Below, in pieces: positions 10,350 to 21,994 of a stretch of 64,000 bases of DNA; within the stretch, counting starts at the first letter, position 1; the number at the start of each line of letters is the position of its first letter. This DNA is from Nilaparvata lugens (lineage: Eukaryota; Arthropoda; Insecta; Hemiptera; Delphacidae): positions 19,433,916 through 19,497,915 of the forward strand of contig NC_052506.1 in NCBI RefSeq assembly GCF_014356525.2. The letters are read 5' to 3'. Made by a program: the position numbers and the translations under genes. Below the pieces are notes generated by a model that made no database searches, was not told the DNA's origin, and worked only from the letters and a program-made list of their open reading frames with translations.

Positions 10350-11285
10350 TCATACATTTTCTGTAAGGTAGTTCCAACAGGTAAATACTCTTTAGCTGTC
10401 TCTTTTCGACAATAATGAGAAACATATTTTGGAATTCTCTCTATTTGACTAATAATTTCTTGAACTTTTTCTGATGGGAGCTTATTGAAACCACCTTGTT
10501 TTTGACCCCTCTGGTCTTGGGAGCTCTGCCATTGAATTTTTTCAATGCAGTATTAATTCTGCATGGGGTGATGCCAAGAGATTTACAGAACATCTCTCGG
10601 CAAACAATTATTGAATCTAGAGTATATGTTCTGTAAAACATTCTTTTCTCTGTGTTGTGGCCATATGTACGTTTTTTGGGGGCTTCTGAAACACAAGCAG
10701 CTATGAATGTAGTTTGAGCATCATATGATCCTAATGACCAGAATCTTTGAAATTCTTTTTCAGCATTCTCCACCCCAATAAGTCTAGAGCATTGTCTTTT
10801 ACATGGACATGGAGTACTGTCAAACACTTTTTTGTCTATCAATTTGTCCTTGTAATTTATATAGGGACTATTGCTATTTTTCTTCTTCTTCCTGCTCTCT
10901 CTTGTCTCATTTTCATGCTTTCTTTTCCTACCTTTTGCTGGCCTTCCATTTCTTGGATTACATGGTTCTTCTTTTCCCATATGCAGTTGGCACCCACTTC
11001 CAGTAACATCACCAGTTCCAGTTGTGTATTGGAACACAGTTTTCCGGGTAGGCACTAATAGGTAGCTCTGGTAAGCCAGTTCCCTGTTTTTTCAAGTCAA
11101 AAGAATGTTCATTGAGTCCAGCTATAGAACTTTTTGTTTTAACTTGACCTATATGTTCAATTGAATAAGAAAGCTCTATAAAACTAGAAATAGCAAATTT
11201 TATTTTGTTCTCCCTTGCTATGCTTTGAGCCATAGTTTCTGTTGATATAACATTAAAATCAAAATTCATGGAGTCCAGCACTGTC
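10350..11285 (-). pseudogene. DDE-like transposase copy A, N-terminal part
   Basis: The main frame (11055-10441) has a basic KGRKRKHE stretch, then a Cys-rich segment (CPCKRQC) and the phrase IIVCREMFCKSLGITPCRI. Copies B and C have counterparts: VCKLMFLNTLGVTENEV in B and RVCATSFRSI in C. After a frameshift near 10460 the strand continues IERIPKYVSHYCRKETAKEY and then LQKMYDV, the expected next block (IP..SHY.R....YL......MY). It stops near 10350, just before the LINE begins. A possible upstream N-terminus lies at 11285-11009 in another frame. The order of blocks matches copies B and C, supporting one transposase family with zinc-binding N-termini. Function is inferred only from this context; the superfamily is not assigned. 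Confidence 0.55.
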
Positions 11286-12290
11286 AAACTTTTCCTTTAG
11301 TGTTGAGTTGCACTGCAAGTCAATAAGTTCCATCTGCATAGGTGGCGGGGAATCATCAACAACTGCAGTGAATGGATTTGAAAAGAGATCAATAAATTTT
11401 TCTTGCTCCTTGAAGTCACAGAAACTTTCTTCAAATTGTCCTTTAAGTTCAGCTATTGCGGTACTATATCTTCCGATGCTTGTTGGATGCACAGTTGATA
11501 GCTTAGGAAAGTGAGATAGATTGCATTTACTCAAATGACTTTCCCAAAGTCTCAGTTTACTTTCAAAAGCTTTGATGTATTGAACAAGTGCTGTTATTAG
11601 ATTGTTTTTCCCCTGAAGGCGGGTGTTAAGATCATTGAGGTGACCAGTCATATCAGTCAAAAAAGCAAAGTCGCTTAACCATTGAGGATCCTTCAATTCA
11701 GGTACTTCCTTGCCTTTTTGTGCCAAAAAATTTAGTATGTGATCTCTCAGATGAAAAATTTCTCCATCATTTTCCCACGTGATAGCCAGCGTACGTCAGT
11801 GAAATACAATACCTCCCCATATTCTGCATCCAATTCTGCTAAGTAGGCCTGGAACTCTCTGTGGTTGAGGCCGCGAGACCTTATAAAATAATTATATGTG
11901 CTACCAGCCCTTCGTTTTTCCCTATCATAGCAGGAGCTGTGTCAGTTACTACAGTAACTAACAGCTCATGTTTTCAATTTTCAGGTTAAACTGATCTAAC
12001 ACTCCCATAACTTTGTTTTAAATGTCCACCCCTTTTGTTGTACCCTTATTAGGCTCAAGTGATAACAACTCCTCAGCTATTTCGAAATTCTTGTCCAGCC
12101 AGCTGTGCAGTGTCAGTTATGTCTGTGCTTTCGTCAATAGCAATTGCAAAGGCCTATTATTTAGTGTCGGATGTTGATCTTTGAGAAGTTTCTGCAGTTT
12201 TTTGTTTTGAGTGACTGTTTTCTCACTCAATCTCCTAAAAAGTTGTTCCCTACATTTGTTGTCTAGGAAATCCCACTCAGCCTTTTGTAG
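11259..12290 (-). pseudogene. hAT transposase relic of the GTF2IRD2/ZBED type
   Basis: Minus-strand frames read in order AIAIDESTDITDTAQLA, then ELLSLEP..KGTT, VTDTAPAM and GKNEGLVA, then LYFTDVRWLSRGKMMEKF. A 155-residue frame (11726-11259) follows, with PQWLSDFAFLTDMTGHLNDL and PMQMELIDLQCN. This order matches the domesticated and mobile hAT proteins related to GTF2IRD2, ZBED5 and FAM200. The AIDES aspartate is the usual first catalytic residue. At least four frameshifts break it. The C-terminal dimerisation region is absent, replaced near 11275 by the start of copy A. hAT elements move by cut and paste with 8-bp duplications. Confidence 0.75.
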
Positions 12291-12670
12291 TTTGCTTGCC
12301 AGTTGTATGTGGAGAATATAAATGTATAAAGATAAGCTATCCTTTATTTTATACCAGTGACTGATCTCCTATTTATCCAAAATTTCTGGGCGGTTTTTAT
12401 GCTCTTCTGTGCAATAGTAAAAGTGTTGTTGGTTGCTATTGTCACATACTTTGGTATAACCTTCAGTTTCAAGCATTTTCTATTGAAGAAAATGTTCCTT
12501 TCTGCTACTCCATACTTGAGTTTCAAATTTAAAATATAACTTCACTTGTTAAGCTTGACTTGCTAGTTTCACTTTTTGTGTAGTTGAGAAGTTGATATTG
12601 TGTTAATTATTCATATTGAATGAAAAAGACTAAGAAATTGTCAAAAAACCACTGATTTATTGATAATTAG
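12291..12670. other. AT-rich gap
   Basis: Remnants of the hAT N-terminus may lie at the left edge. No other gene or repeat is recognised. Confidence 0.3.
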
Positions 12671-12722
12671 AAAAGACTGGTTTCGGTTATTACACCATTG
12701 TCAATCTCTGATAAACTAAAAC
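12671..12722 (-). ncRNA. hammerhead-ribozyme-like relic
   Basis: On the minus strand the order is TTGACAA, then TGGTGTAATAACC (a short GGT/ACC stem with a loop), then GAAAC. This matches the hammerhead pattern CUGANGA - stem II - GAAA with two substitutions in the first box. Such minimal hammerheads are known in Penelope-like elements and related retrozymes. Stems I and III are not clear, so I regard it as a decayed or coincidental core. Confidence 0.3.
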
Positions 12723-12742
12723 TAAATACAAGAGCAGCAGAA

Positions 12743-13356
12743 TTTATACTAGTAGGCGAGTCCTGCTATTGGTCGAGGGCATGAACGCCTGCCATTGGCC
12801 TAGCTAGACAGTCTCCTCCCCCTCAACGGTGTGACAAAATGGCGGCTTAAGCAACAGAATCGCCATGATAATAAAATTTACTTTTAGTACAAAATAAGAA
12901 CCAAGAAAACAAGTGTGAAAGATAATAAAACAAATATGTAAATGGAAGAACTATTGACTAATGTATGCTTACATTATGCAGTATGCTTAATGTATGCTAG
13001 ATCTTTGAATACTCTAGAGGCTTTAGAAATAACAAGAATAATTAAGGAAAATTCCCAGTATAGTTTAAATGACCAGATTCATTTCAAGCAATACAACACT
13101 ACGAATTTAGTTTTATCATAAAATTGTAAGCATACATTAGTCAATAGTTCTTCCATTTACATATTTGTTTTATTATCTTTCACACTTGTTTTCTTGGTTC
13201 TTATTTTGTACTAAAAGTAAATTTTATTATCATGGCGATTCTGTTGCTTAAGCCGCCATTTTGTCACATCGTTGAGGGGGAGGAGACTGTCTAGCTAGGC
13301 CAATGGCAGGCGTTCATGCCCTCGACCAATAGCAGTACTCGCCTACTAGTATAAAT
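12743..13356. mobile_element. foldback element with 230-bp inverted arms
   Basis: The left arm (12743-12972, beginning TTTATACTAGTAGGCGAG) and the right arm (13127-13356, ending CTCGCCTACTAGTATAAA) are near-perfect complements over about 230 bp, including AATGGCGGCTTAAGCAACAG. The roughly 150-bp centre is AT-rich and non-coding. High arm identity points to a recent insertion or ongoing arm correction. Confidence 0.9.
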
Positions 13357-14003
13357 ACAGCTAACAGAGATATGTGGTGTTGGACTTAAATTAACCATGA
13401 AAAATGAATTCTCACAAACTTACCTAGAATTATTTACTTTCTCCTACCTCGGGCTTTGCTTTTTCTATTGGGTGGTAAAAACTCAGTTTTCAAAATAGTT
13501 TAGAAAATTTATTGATGAAAAAATGGTCAAGAAAGTTCAAAATGGAATAAATTCTCTAGAAAGTTTCTGCATATTTTTGGACTACTGAATTGAGACCTTC
13601 CAAGACTAGGAGTAACGTTTTTCTTATACAGTTATTTAAAAATACTAAAAATTAAAAGCTTTACTTTTCAAAAATATTCACTTGAAAAACTATCAGATTT
13701 CTTTATCTCATAAAAAATAAATGAGAAAAAATAATAATTCTAAAAAATACTAAAAATCAATAGTTTCTCTCATAAACTGAGCTATACTAACTATTATACC
13801 TGAGCAATAACTGAATGAATGAAGAACCCAACTCATTCTGTTATTTCATAAAGATATGCAATAACTTTCTTACATTGTAACTTGATTATTTATGGTTAAT
13901 TCTTCCTTCTTCTACTTTCAGTCTCATAAGGCAAATTGTCATAGAAACCATGGCAATCCAGCGGTATCATCAATTTTAATGTTTGTAGATCTTCCCACTT
14001 ATC
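13357..14003. other. AT-rich gap
   Basis: No gene, RNA or repeat recognised. Confidence 0.35.
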
Positions 14004-14913
14004 TCAAGCCACTTTCCTCCTACCCATGGAGTTGAGCAATGGAAAAGATGCTGGATCCTTCTTTTCAACTTTTGGTAGTTGCCGGTGTTGATAGTCCTGT
14101 AGTTCCTCATTGAAATTCAATTTAAACTTTATGATTCCAGACGGTTCGTAATGAAGAACATGTATATCAGTAACTTTAGCATCTCCTTTCTTTCTTCCAG
14201 GCCTGATTGATTGGTATACCACTGAGTCTTTGCTATAATTCAGAAACATTTCAGGGGCACATAGCTTTGCTCTGTAAGGAAAAGGATGTTTTTGGGCAAT
14301 TTTAGAGAAACCAACAAATTGGCTGGGCAGATGAACATCTTGATTTTTGTAGCTTTGTTGAATGACTCGATGTACACTATCGCCCTCCATATGACTGTGA
14401 CCTTTCTCAAAGAATTTCTGTGTAATTGCTACTTCCCTTGTCATACTCAAATGTAAGAGAGCATTAGATAGGGTTGCATTTCTATTTTGAGCAGCACACC
14501 CATCTGAATATACAATCATGGGTTTCAAAGCAACATCAAGGAGTTCAGTTATGTATTGTATTAGACAAGAGGCAAATGTTGATGCACTTAAATCTGTTGT
14601 GCATTCGTCAAACCAATAATTTTGGGCATTGTGTGTAGCCAAGTTATATACAGTATAATTTATGTACACATAACTTTTATTTGTAATAAGCAGAACTCGC
14701 ACTTAGAGGTAGATTCTGTACCATCATCACATCACAGCAAAGGGTATAACACTTTCCATCCAATGCATCTTGCTTGTCTCTATTTTTATCATTTTGTGCC
14801 TGATTAGCTTGTAAAACATGTTTCTCATGATCGTCTTTTTCCAAATTATTATTTTCGTATGCATAGCATAAATCATACCTATCCTTTCGAGGTTTAAATA
14901 TTTTTAAATTCAA
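14004..14913 (-). pseudogene. DDE-like transposase copy B, catalytic and C-terminal part
   Basis: Two overlapping minus-strand frames belong to one protein. The first (14913-14677) has FKPRKDRYDLCYAYEN and ends SASSAYYK. The second (14702-14004, 232 residues) continues with YTVYNLATHNAQNYW, then MIVYSDGCAAQNRN and KFFEKGHSHMEGDSVHRVI. The pair D.C..QN.N and GHS...GD is the RNase-H-like transposase pattern of this group, with the aspartates as plausible metal ligands. The C-terminus is basic (GRRKVA). A one-base frame change near 14690 separates the two parts. Copy B is the best place in the window to see the catalytic core that copy A has lost. Confidence 0.6.
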
Positions 14914-15885
14914 GCTATTAACGGTCCGTTTGAATTCTGTCTTTCCAAAAGGCTGTTCATGCGAGTTTTAGCAATGATTCTGGTAAATTTCGTGTAAATG
15001 AGTCATGGATCTGACATCAGTTTGCAAATACAATTTATTGGATGATTTACAGCAATAATGTGAGGGAATTTTGGGTAGTGCCTCCAAAAATTCAAGAAGA
15101 AATGATTTTTTATGACCCCGAGCTATCTTTGTTTGGCCGAGTTTATTACATGAATCATTATTCATTCATTATTCAATCATTATTTGAAGTATTTACTTGA
15201 TCAGAGATTGATGAGCGTTCCATGTCATTTAGGTTACCAAGAGAGTTATTAGTAGATCCATTTTCTTTTCCAGTCAATTTGTTCTCTATTCAATAGCGGA
15301 CTTCATTTTCTGTGACACCAAGGGTGTTCAAAAACATCAATTTACACACAGCATATTTTTCTTCTTTGAATTTCAGGTGATAAAAGAATGATAATTTTCT
15401 TCTGGAAGTATCATTATTTTTTTTTGTTTCCTGTTTTATTTTGCATACATCTACTAATGAATATGCATATATTTTTTTACAGTTCCAATCCATTTTTTCC
15501 TAAATTTGTTGAATAAATTTTGGCGCTGCATTTCAGATATTTCATTACAAAATCTTGTCTTGAATTTTTCACATGCTTTTGATACACATCGAGGTCCCAT
15601 TTTCCTCTCTTCCCTCGGCACATCATGAATTATTTTTTTTGTACTTTGTTTGTTTGCTCTTCTGTACCCTAAATATGCCTCTCCCTTCATTCGTTTTAAT
15701 TTTGCCTCAGCCCTATCATCTCCACTTTTGCGTTTGCTTCCTTGTAATGTATCACAATCTTCAATCACAATATTACTACCAATCTCTGTTATATCATCCA
15801 CAATTCCTCCACCATCCTCATAACATGGAAGTGACGATTCAAGATCCATGACTGTCTCGTTCACATTGATTTCAATAGTATGCAA
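14914..15885 (-). pseudogene. DDE-like transposase copy B, middle part
   Basis: From 15885 the frame encodes ESSLPCYEDGGG and other acidic sequence, then a basic stretch, then PREERKMGPRCVSKACEKF, a Cys-containing block. It shifts frame near 15485, continues to VCKLMFLNTLGVTENEV, and stops at 15290. A further frame (15165-14968) carries FLEALPKIPSHYCCKSS and HLHEIYQNHC, followed by a TAA near 14966. Block order matches copies A and C. A GTAAATAC donor-like word follows near 15200, so part of the interruption could be an intron rather than damage. Confidence 0.55.
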
Positions 15886-16159
15886 ATGTATTTATTTATT
15901 TGAACAGTCACAAACATGATATTTGGAAAGAGAAACAGGCAATTGCCCAAAACTTCTTCAATTCCTTGATTTTGGCACATAAATAGTCCAAAGTGAGGTT
16001 AAGTTTAAAATTTCTGTTTTCACCAAAGATTAACACTCAGAGAATATGTATTCGAGATATGACTGATGAATTTTGAATTTCGAAGGGTTGATAAGAGCCG
16101 GAAATAACACTAAACAATCCGAAAGTTTCAATAATAAATTCTTGTAAGAAATTAGTCTT

Positions 16160-16640
16160 TTAATTCTTGTCAAAATCAAAATTCTTATGAGCTTCAAAAA
16201 CTATGTTATTCTCCAAATTCTCTTGAGCCTTTGAATTGTCATCAGTCTCTAAATTCTTATCAGCCTCTAAAATATTATTGTTTTCCAAATTATTATCAGT
16301 CTTTAAACTCTCATCAGTCTCTATGTTTTCAACAGTCTCAAAACTCAAAGTAGCGTAGTCAGTTTCATGATTATTTTCATTCAAAGTGACAACTATCTCT
16401 TCATTATTAACACCACAATATTCTACAGGAACACTATTGAGTAAAAGATCAAAATCATAATTATTGGTAATTTCAGTAGGCCTATCATTCTCAAAATTTT
16501 GCTGGGATCTTATTGTACTATTGGTATCACGTTGTACTGTTTGTATATCATTACCACAACACAATGATGTCCACATTTCATCAAGTGATGCCCGGTCGTC
16601 TTCTTCATCGCCACTGATTGGACTTGACATTCTCCTCGGT
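16160..16640 (-). CDS. acidic low-complexity ORF, possible first exon of copy B
   Basis: This 156-residue frame starts MSSPISGDEEDDRASLDEMW and is dominated by Asn, Asp and Glu. Its second half has degenerate repeats of the type NLENNNILEADKNLETDDN. It is preceded by a pyrimidine-rich tract and acceptor-like TTGTTCTAG at about 16651. Lying on the same strand just upstream of copy B, it may be that protein's regulatory N-terminus. No fold is recognised and the joint to the next block is not defined. Confidence 0.35.
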
Positions 16641-16651
16641 AGGTCCTCTAG

Positions 16652-17028
16652 AACAAATCAGAAAAAGAAAATAATTAATTCGACTTGAATTGATCGAAAT
16701 CAAGATTTTAAGCTGTCCTATGATCTTTATTTTGACTACAAATTAGAGGAAACTGCAAAAATTATGTTTTGAACAATTGGTTATACTTAAGGGTAAACAC
16801 AATTGGTTGGAATATGGGCCTTCATTACTAAACTTTTTGAAATATAAATAAAGAATATCTTATATTAAAGAAAGTATTTCAGTGAAAGAATTCTACTGTA
16901 ATGGGAATAAATTTTCTGGTAAATTTTAATTCATGTGTTTCTGAATTGATACAGAGCTGTAACAGAATGTATCTCATGAATCTCGTTCAAAACAACACAA
17001 CCTAACTCAAGTCAGAACTTTGAAGCTA
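16652..17028. other. AT-rich gap between copy B and the Mutator-like element
   Basis: No coding sequence or structured repeat recognised. Confidence 0.35.
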
Positions 17029-18843
17029 TCATTCTAATACAGTGATAGACATTTTTAAACGAAACAAACACAAATAATAGAACCTATTCTTTAAGTTAAT
17101 GAGAAAATTTTGAATAAGGTATAAGTTCGGGAAAATATGGTAAAATAACTTACTTTTGTGAAGAGCATACACAGCCAAAATTCCATAAGCGTGTTTACCA
17201 TTGGAGCAATGGAGATCCGTGGTGTTGCCGGCCAAAAGAGATACGTTATGTTTGAATTTCTTTGTTAATAGCGAGATCTGGTGACAATTAAGTAAAACTA
17301 ACAAGCTTTTTGGATTCGCCGCTAGATTTTGCATAAAATGATACCAATAACTCATTTTGCCAAAGAATTGAGATAAGTGGTGTTGCTGTGGCAACAATGA
17401 AATGTTCTTTTTGGTAGTCGGGACCATATAACATTATTCAATGACTCATTTGGATTCTGAGTCTTTCCTTTCATCTCCTCAATAAATTTATGTCAGCTAG
17501 GCTCTGGAAAATTGGTTTTACCTCATTCATTATTGCTTCAGGTAGATGAAAATGTTTTTCATGGTCATACAGTTCCTTATTCCTTTATGCAGCCAGAAAT
17601 TTACACCAAGTGTTGTCACCCTTGGAGCAAAGTTGATGTGTTGGCTTCTTGTTGGAAGATTTGACGTGGAAGTATACTGCCCAAACTGCTGCCTGCATGA
17701 CTTCTAGGCTGTTGGTGTTTCTCCTGATGGCCAGTCCATAAAATATCTGCAGTTTCTTCATAGCCATATCAGTCAGGCAACCCTTACCTGTTAGAGGTTT
17801 ACCATCACTCAACTTTTGGCCACGTTTTCTATTTTTCAAATCACGAAGACGTGCTCCCATTTGCTTCTGCACGTGCCCTACACATTCCTGTTTTTGAATT
17901 ACAACATCTGCACCATAAGGCATGGCTTCACATACTGCTTTATATGCATTCAAATCTCCATCTCCTAAATAATCTACATATCTTACATTATATTGTGGAA
18001 CTGACCTGGCAAAAATTATTTTTGCTCCTTCCACCTCCATTCCACAACTTGTCCCAATGTAATTTGCTGAGCAATTGTCAGTGTGCTCATTCATATTTTT
18101 ATTTTGACATTTGCAATATTTAGACATTGGGTGGATGTCCAAAACTTTTCTCATGTCAGCTGAGGTCAGAGACACAATCCCATTCAGACTCACATGACCA
18201 CTCTTCTGCCATGACCCATCCACTCCTACACACAGATCTCTCATTCCTTCATTCACTTCTACTGCCTCATTCACTGCATTTTCCATTGATAATTTACATA
18301 AATTTTGAGAAATTTCACCTAAAACATGCTCATTCATGGTAAATTTAGATGGAGGTGGATGGAGGTTCATGATTCCACACAAAACTTGAACTGCTGTGTA
18401 GCCCTTTCCAATAGCTCTAAGTCCATGCACTAACCTAATATTTACATCATAAAGTTTCTTTTGGTCCCCTGAACTATTTACACTTACTTGTTCACTGTTC
18501 ATGAAAGATCTATCACTTTTTTCACAACTGGTGCACGAAATTGTGAATTGGGTTGCAAGTCCAGCTATACTTTTTTTGCAAACTGAAGCTGCTTGTGACA
18601 AAATTTACACACAGACACTTGGAGAAACATATTTACAAAATTATTCACATCAACTACTTCATATTCTAAGCTTTCATTCTTATTACTATAATAGGTGAAA
18701 TTGTCTCTCAACTTTGTTTTTGAGCTGGAAAATGTTTAACTTTTAGATTGGTTGGGTGTCACTCTTGAGGCTGAAGGTACACCGACGGATTTATTTTTTT
18801 TATACACAGATCTTTTTGAACCAATCCTCTTCTTGTTGCCCAT
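17029..18843 (-). pseudogene. Mutator-like (MULE) transposase
   Basis: The apparent start is ATG at 18843 (MGNKKRIGSKRSVYKKNK). An in-frame TAA near 18737 and a frameshift near 18600 follow, then a 338-residue open frame (18601-17585). That frame has Cys pairs (TISCTSCEKS; upstream VCKFCHKQLQ), VGVDGSWQKSGH with a likely catalytic Asp, CGMEVEGAKIIF, YLGDGDLNAYKAV with the second acidic cluster, QKQECVGHVQKQMGARLRDL, LSDGKPLTGKG and AVWAVYFHVKS. These are the hallmarks of the animal Mutator-like transposase domain (Pfam family Mutator). Downstream frames hold ELYDHEKHFHLPEAIMNEVK, LADINLL and, after another shift, TQNPNESLNNVIW. The tail is decayed. The protein would cut and paste the element in the nucleus; this copy cannot encode it intact. 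Confidence 0.85.
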
Positions 18844-20285
18844 AATTGAAACTACACGAATTACACGAAAAATTTACACAAAATTTATGAATAATTATTT
18901 ACAGAAAAGTCGTACTATGTACAAAAACGCATTGAAATTATTGAGCATTGTCAAGAGATAACAACACGGAATCATCAACTAACCTCACAAACTTGAACAT
19001 GAACAGAAACAACAGCTGATAACCAATGCTACCAACCAAAAAATGAATTCAGCTGTGAAGTGGATGAGTAAATAATTAAAAATTGTATTGAAAAGAATAC
19101 TTTTGAAGCAATAAAATTCTCTATTATCAATATTTAATAGTTTTCTGTGTATGCAGAGTTGTCTTAAAATGATTTTTTTCAATATTTCCAGATGACATAC
19201 AGAAATGAATCTGGTTTCATTTTGAAGCGGGAATTTTAAACTATATTATAGGAGCAAAAAAAATTCTGAAAAAAAAATGTTGGAGGTTGCACTCTCCTTA
19301 CTGCTTCAGGTAAAACTGTTTGTGGCCGATTATTAATTTACTATTTATTTCTGGACAGTCGTTTCTTTCAGACCAGCAGTTGAGAATTTTGAATCATTCA
19401 GTCAAAAAAAAAAAAAATACATTTTCGAAAAAATTGGACTTGGTCACTTTTTCTTGTAAGCCGACGATATATTATTATTTATTTATTTAGGAAGAAAGGT
19501 CCTTATCTTGTGGTGCTCCAGGAGACTTCAAACTCTTTCTGTTCAAAGTAGCAATTTTCGAGCAACATATTGATTAATTCTACTGCACCGTAATTCAATC
19601 TCACTTTTCGTAGTATTTGGATTTTCTTTGAGGAACCGGCGTTTGAACATTTCTAGAACAAATAACAGTTCAAAGTAGGTTATTAAAATCTTAAGAAATT
19701 AGAAAATAAGGATTTTATTTCATTATTTAATCTACTAACAAATTTATTCAATCACCTAAAAATGTATTTAAATATGCATGACTCTCCCTCTCGTGAAAGG
19801 AAAGTAATAACAGTGGTGTGTACAATGCAACTAAACTACCTGGAAGCAGAGAAGTCTGTTGGAGGTTGAGCCTGCCGTTGAACTTCATCTTGAATATACC
19901 AATGCACAGCCCATGTGGTTGCCAAATTGCTTCCCGCTCTAACATAGTGCTTGAATTTTAATCGAAATTGAAGCTCATTATTAGAAGTTCATTTCCACCA
20001 GGATTGGGAAAAAGATCCCTGTAATGTAGCCTTGAGTGGCTTTCAGAAAGTTGATGCCTGAGTTATGACCGTGAGAGGGTACGGTACTCTTGTCGACGCA
20101 GTGCTCCTCGTTATATTGGCTGCAGCCCAACAGATTTATTTTTAACTAGTGAGCCCCCTGGGCTGAAGAACTCGCTCATAAGCTATATCATTCTGATTTT
20201 AAAATCTGCAGCTTAAGCTCTTCTGAGAAAGATTTTGAAAACTCTCACAGAAAAATAAAAAGAAAGTCTTCCCATACATACTGTA
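18844..20285. other. unassigned AT-rich region
   Basis: No protein family, RNA or clear repeat was recognised over 1.4 kb. Small ORFs here have no distinguishing features. Confidence 0.35.
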
Positions 20286-20450
20286 TGAATATAAATCTGA
20301 GTGCCCTTTTTAAATTATTTCGTCAAGACATGTTTTGGCTACTGATGCCGTTTTCAAGTGATTGGAAAATAAATAAATACTAATGCATTAGTAGCCGAAA
20401 CATGTCATGACAAAATAATTTAAAAAAGGTACTCAGATTTATATTTTTAT
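20286..20450. repeat. inverted repeat with two hammerhead-like half cores
   Basis: The segment around 20300-20347 (CAAGACATGTTTTGGCTACT) is mirrored by AGTAGCCGAAACATGTCATG near 20390-20410. Similarity extends outward to AAATCTGAGTGCC on the left and GGTACTCAGATTT on the right. Each arm contains a GGC..GCC(G/A)AAACATGTC motif that also occurs at 28992-29030. Probably the terminal unit of a retroelement present head to head. Confidence 0.6.
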
Positions 20451-21288
20451 CTATGTTCAAATTTAGCCAAACAGAAAAAGAAAGTACTATAATTATGACC
20501 ATCACAGAACACTTTTTGCAATTGAAAAATTGTTTTAAAATTTTATTTCAAAACTTTCTTATAAAATAGTAAACCTGTATGTTTAAAGAAACATATAATA
20601 TCAATAGTTGGAGTACATGCATTGAAAGATTTCATTTCCTCACACAGAAATATTATGATAACAAATACACAAAAAAGAGGGAGTGAAAAAAAGAATCATT
20701 TAGAAATTATAAATGCACTTGCACAAAATTGAATTACAAAGTGTTCTTTCAATTCGAATAAAGACTACTAATGAAACCTGTTGTCCAATTATCCTTTGAA
20801 AAGAAAAAATATTGAGCTGTTCACATGATTCTCACAAACAAGCAAACCCACAGATGGACAGCGTCTTAAGCATTGAGTCTGAATTACATTACTTTTTTAA
20901 ATGAATGAAATGATCATAGAAATAACATGCAATTTAACTTCAGCTGACAAAATAATAAATCAAAACAAATTTTCTTCTAATGCATATTTAATGTTATTTT
21001 TATATCCTTGAAAAGGACAAAGGAGTGAATGAATTTTGTTCTCCAAAGAACTTGGCCTGTAAAAAGGTTTGAAGAATACCTGTTCAACATTTGAAGCTGA
21101 TTGATCAATTCTTTCTAAAGTGATTGTAGAACATGCAAACAAACAGAAAACGACTTTGACCTCTAGTAAGTTGAAAGTGAGAACTTGTTAACGCTCGTTC
21201 AGTAAATATGGTTCTATATCTTTATCCACTGCTAAGATTAATGTAAGTTAAAAGGGTGTCTCTAACTATGTGACTAAATAACACTTAC
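20451..21288. other. AT-rich gap
   Basis: Nothing recognisable apart from the splice-donor-like ACTTAC (minus GTAAGT) that closes the BEN exon at its right edge. Confidence 0.3.
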
Positions 21289-21502
21289 TTCTAAAACTAT
21301 CCATTTTGTGAGGATTCAGCATTGCTTTCGCCTCTGAATCTTTGTGGACGTTGGACTTTCGTCCAGTTACACTCCTATTTTTAAGAATTTCTGGGTCCCA
21401 CAACTATGAACATAAGTTTTTGGTGAATTGGGAGTCACCAGCTTTCCCACTTTTCACATTTTTTGCAAGAATTAGTTTGTCCTGAGGTATTGTGTCTGCA
21501 GC
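21289..21502 (-). pseudogene. BEN-domain exon relic
   Basis: The minus strand has an acceptor TGTTTCAG ending at 21503 and a donor GTAAGT starting at 21288, bounding a 214-bp exon. One frame reads AADTIPQDKLILAKNV, then QFTKNLCS, an in-frame TAG, then LWDPEILKNRSVTG and LNPHKMD. The pattern LW...L..RSVTG....(20 residues)..L.P.K is the C-terminal half of a BEN domain, a DNA-binding domain of chromatin regulators and some insect transposon or viral proteins. Apart from the TAG the frame is open and the splice sites are good, so this is either a recently dead exon or a misread base. No neighbouring exon was found. Confidence 0.5.
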
Positions 21503-21994
21503 CTGAAACAGTAACACATTTTTTTTAAATTATAGAAATATGAGAAAATTCATTTTAAGAAAAACATGGAAAAATTGAGTATTTATACAGGCCTATTCCT
21601 TATGAACTTGTAATATTCGGATCAAATCATAGTTTTAGAGAGCTTAACAGATTTTGTCTATTTTTCATGCATTTTGTATGTAATTAAGGATTATTTTTTC
21701 AAGGTTGCGTTTGTCTATTATTATAGACTTATTCTACATCTTTCTCTTCGAAATTAAATTTTCTAAAAGTTCTGTGAAAAAAATATTTTGTGTTCATTGT
21801 ACATTTAACTTATTTACCTCCTCACTGGAGGTTATTGCAGCTAATCTCCAAAAAATAATACATGTAATCTTCCAAACCAACCATCGTTATCATGCACTGT
21901 ATATCAGACACTTCACACAATCTTTGATTTATGTAATGTAGCATTATATTTGATATCATTGACACTTCATCAATAATCAACAATACCACATTAT
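21503..21994. other. AT-rich gap
   Basis: No feature recognised; short ORFs look random. Confidence 0.3.
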
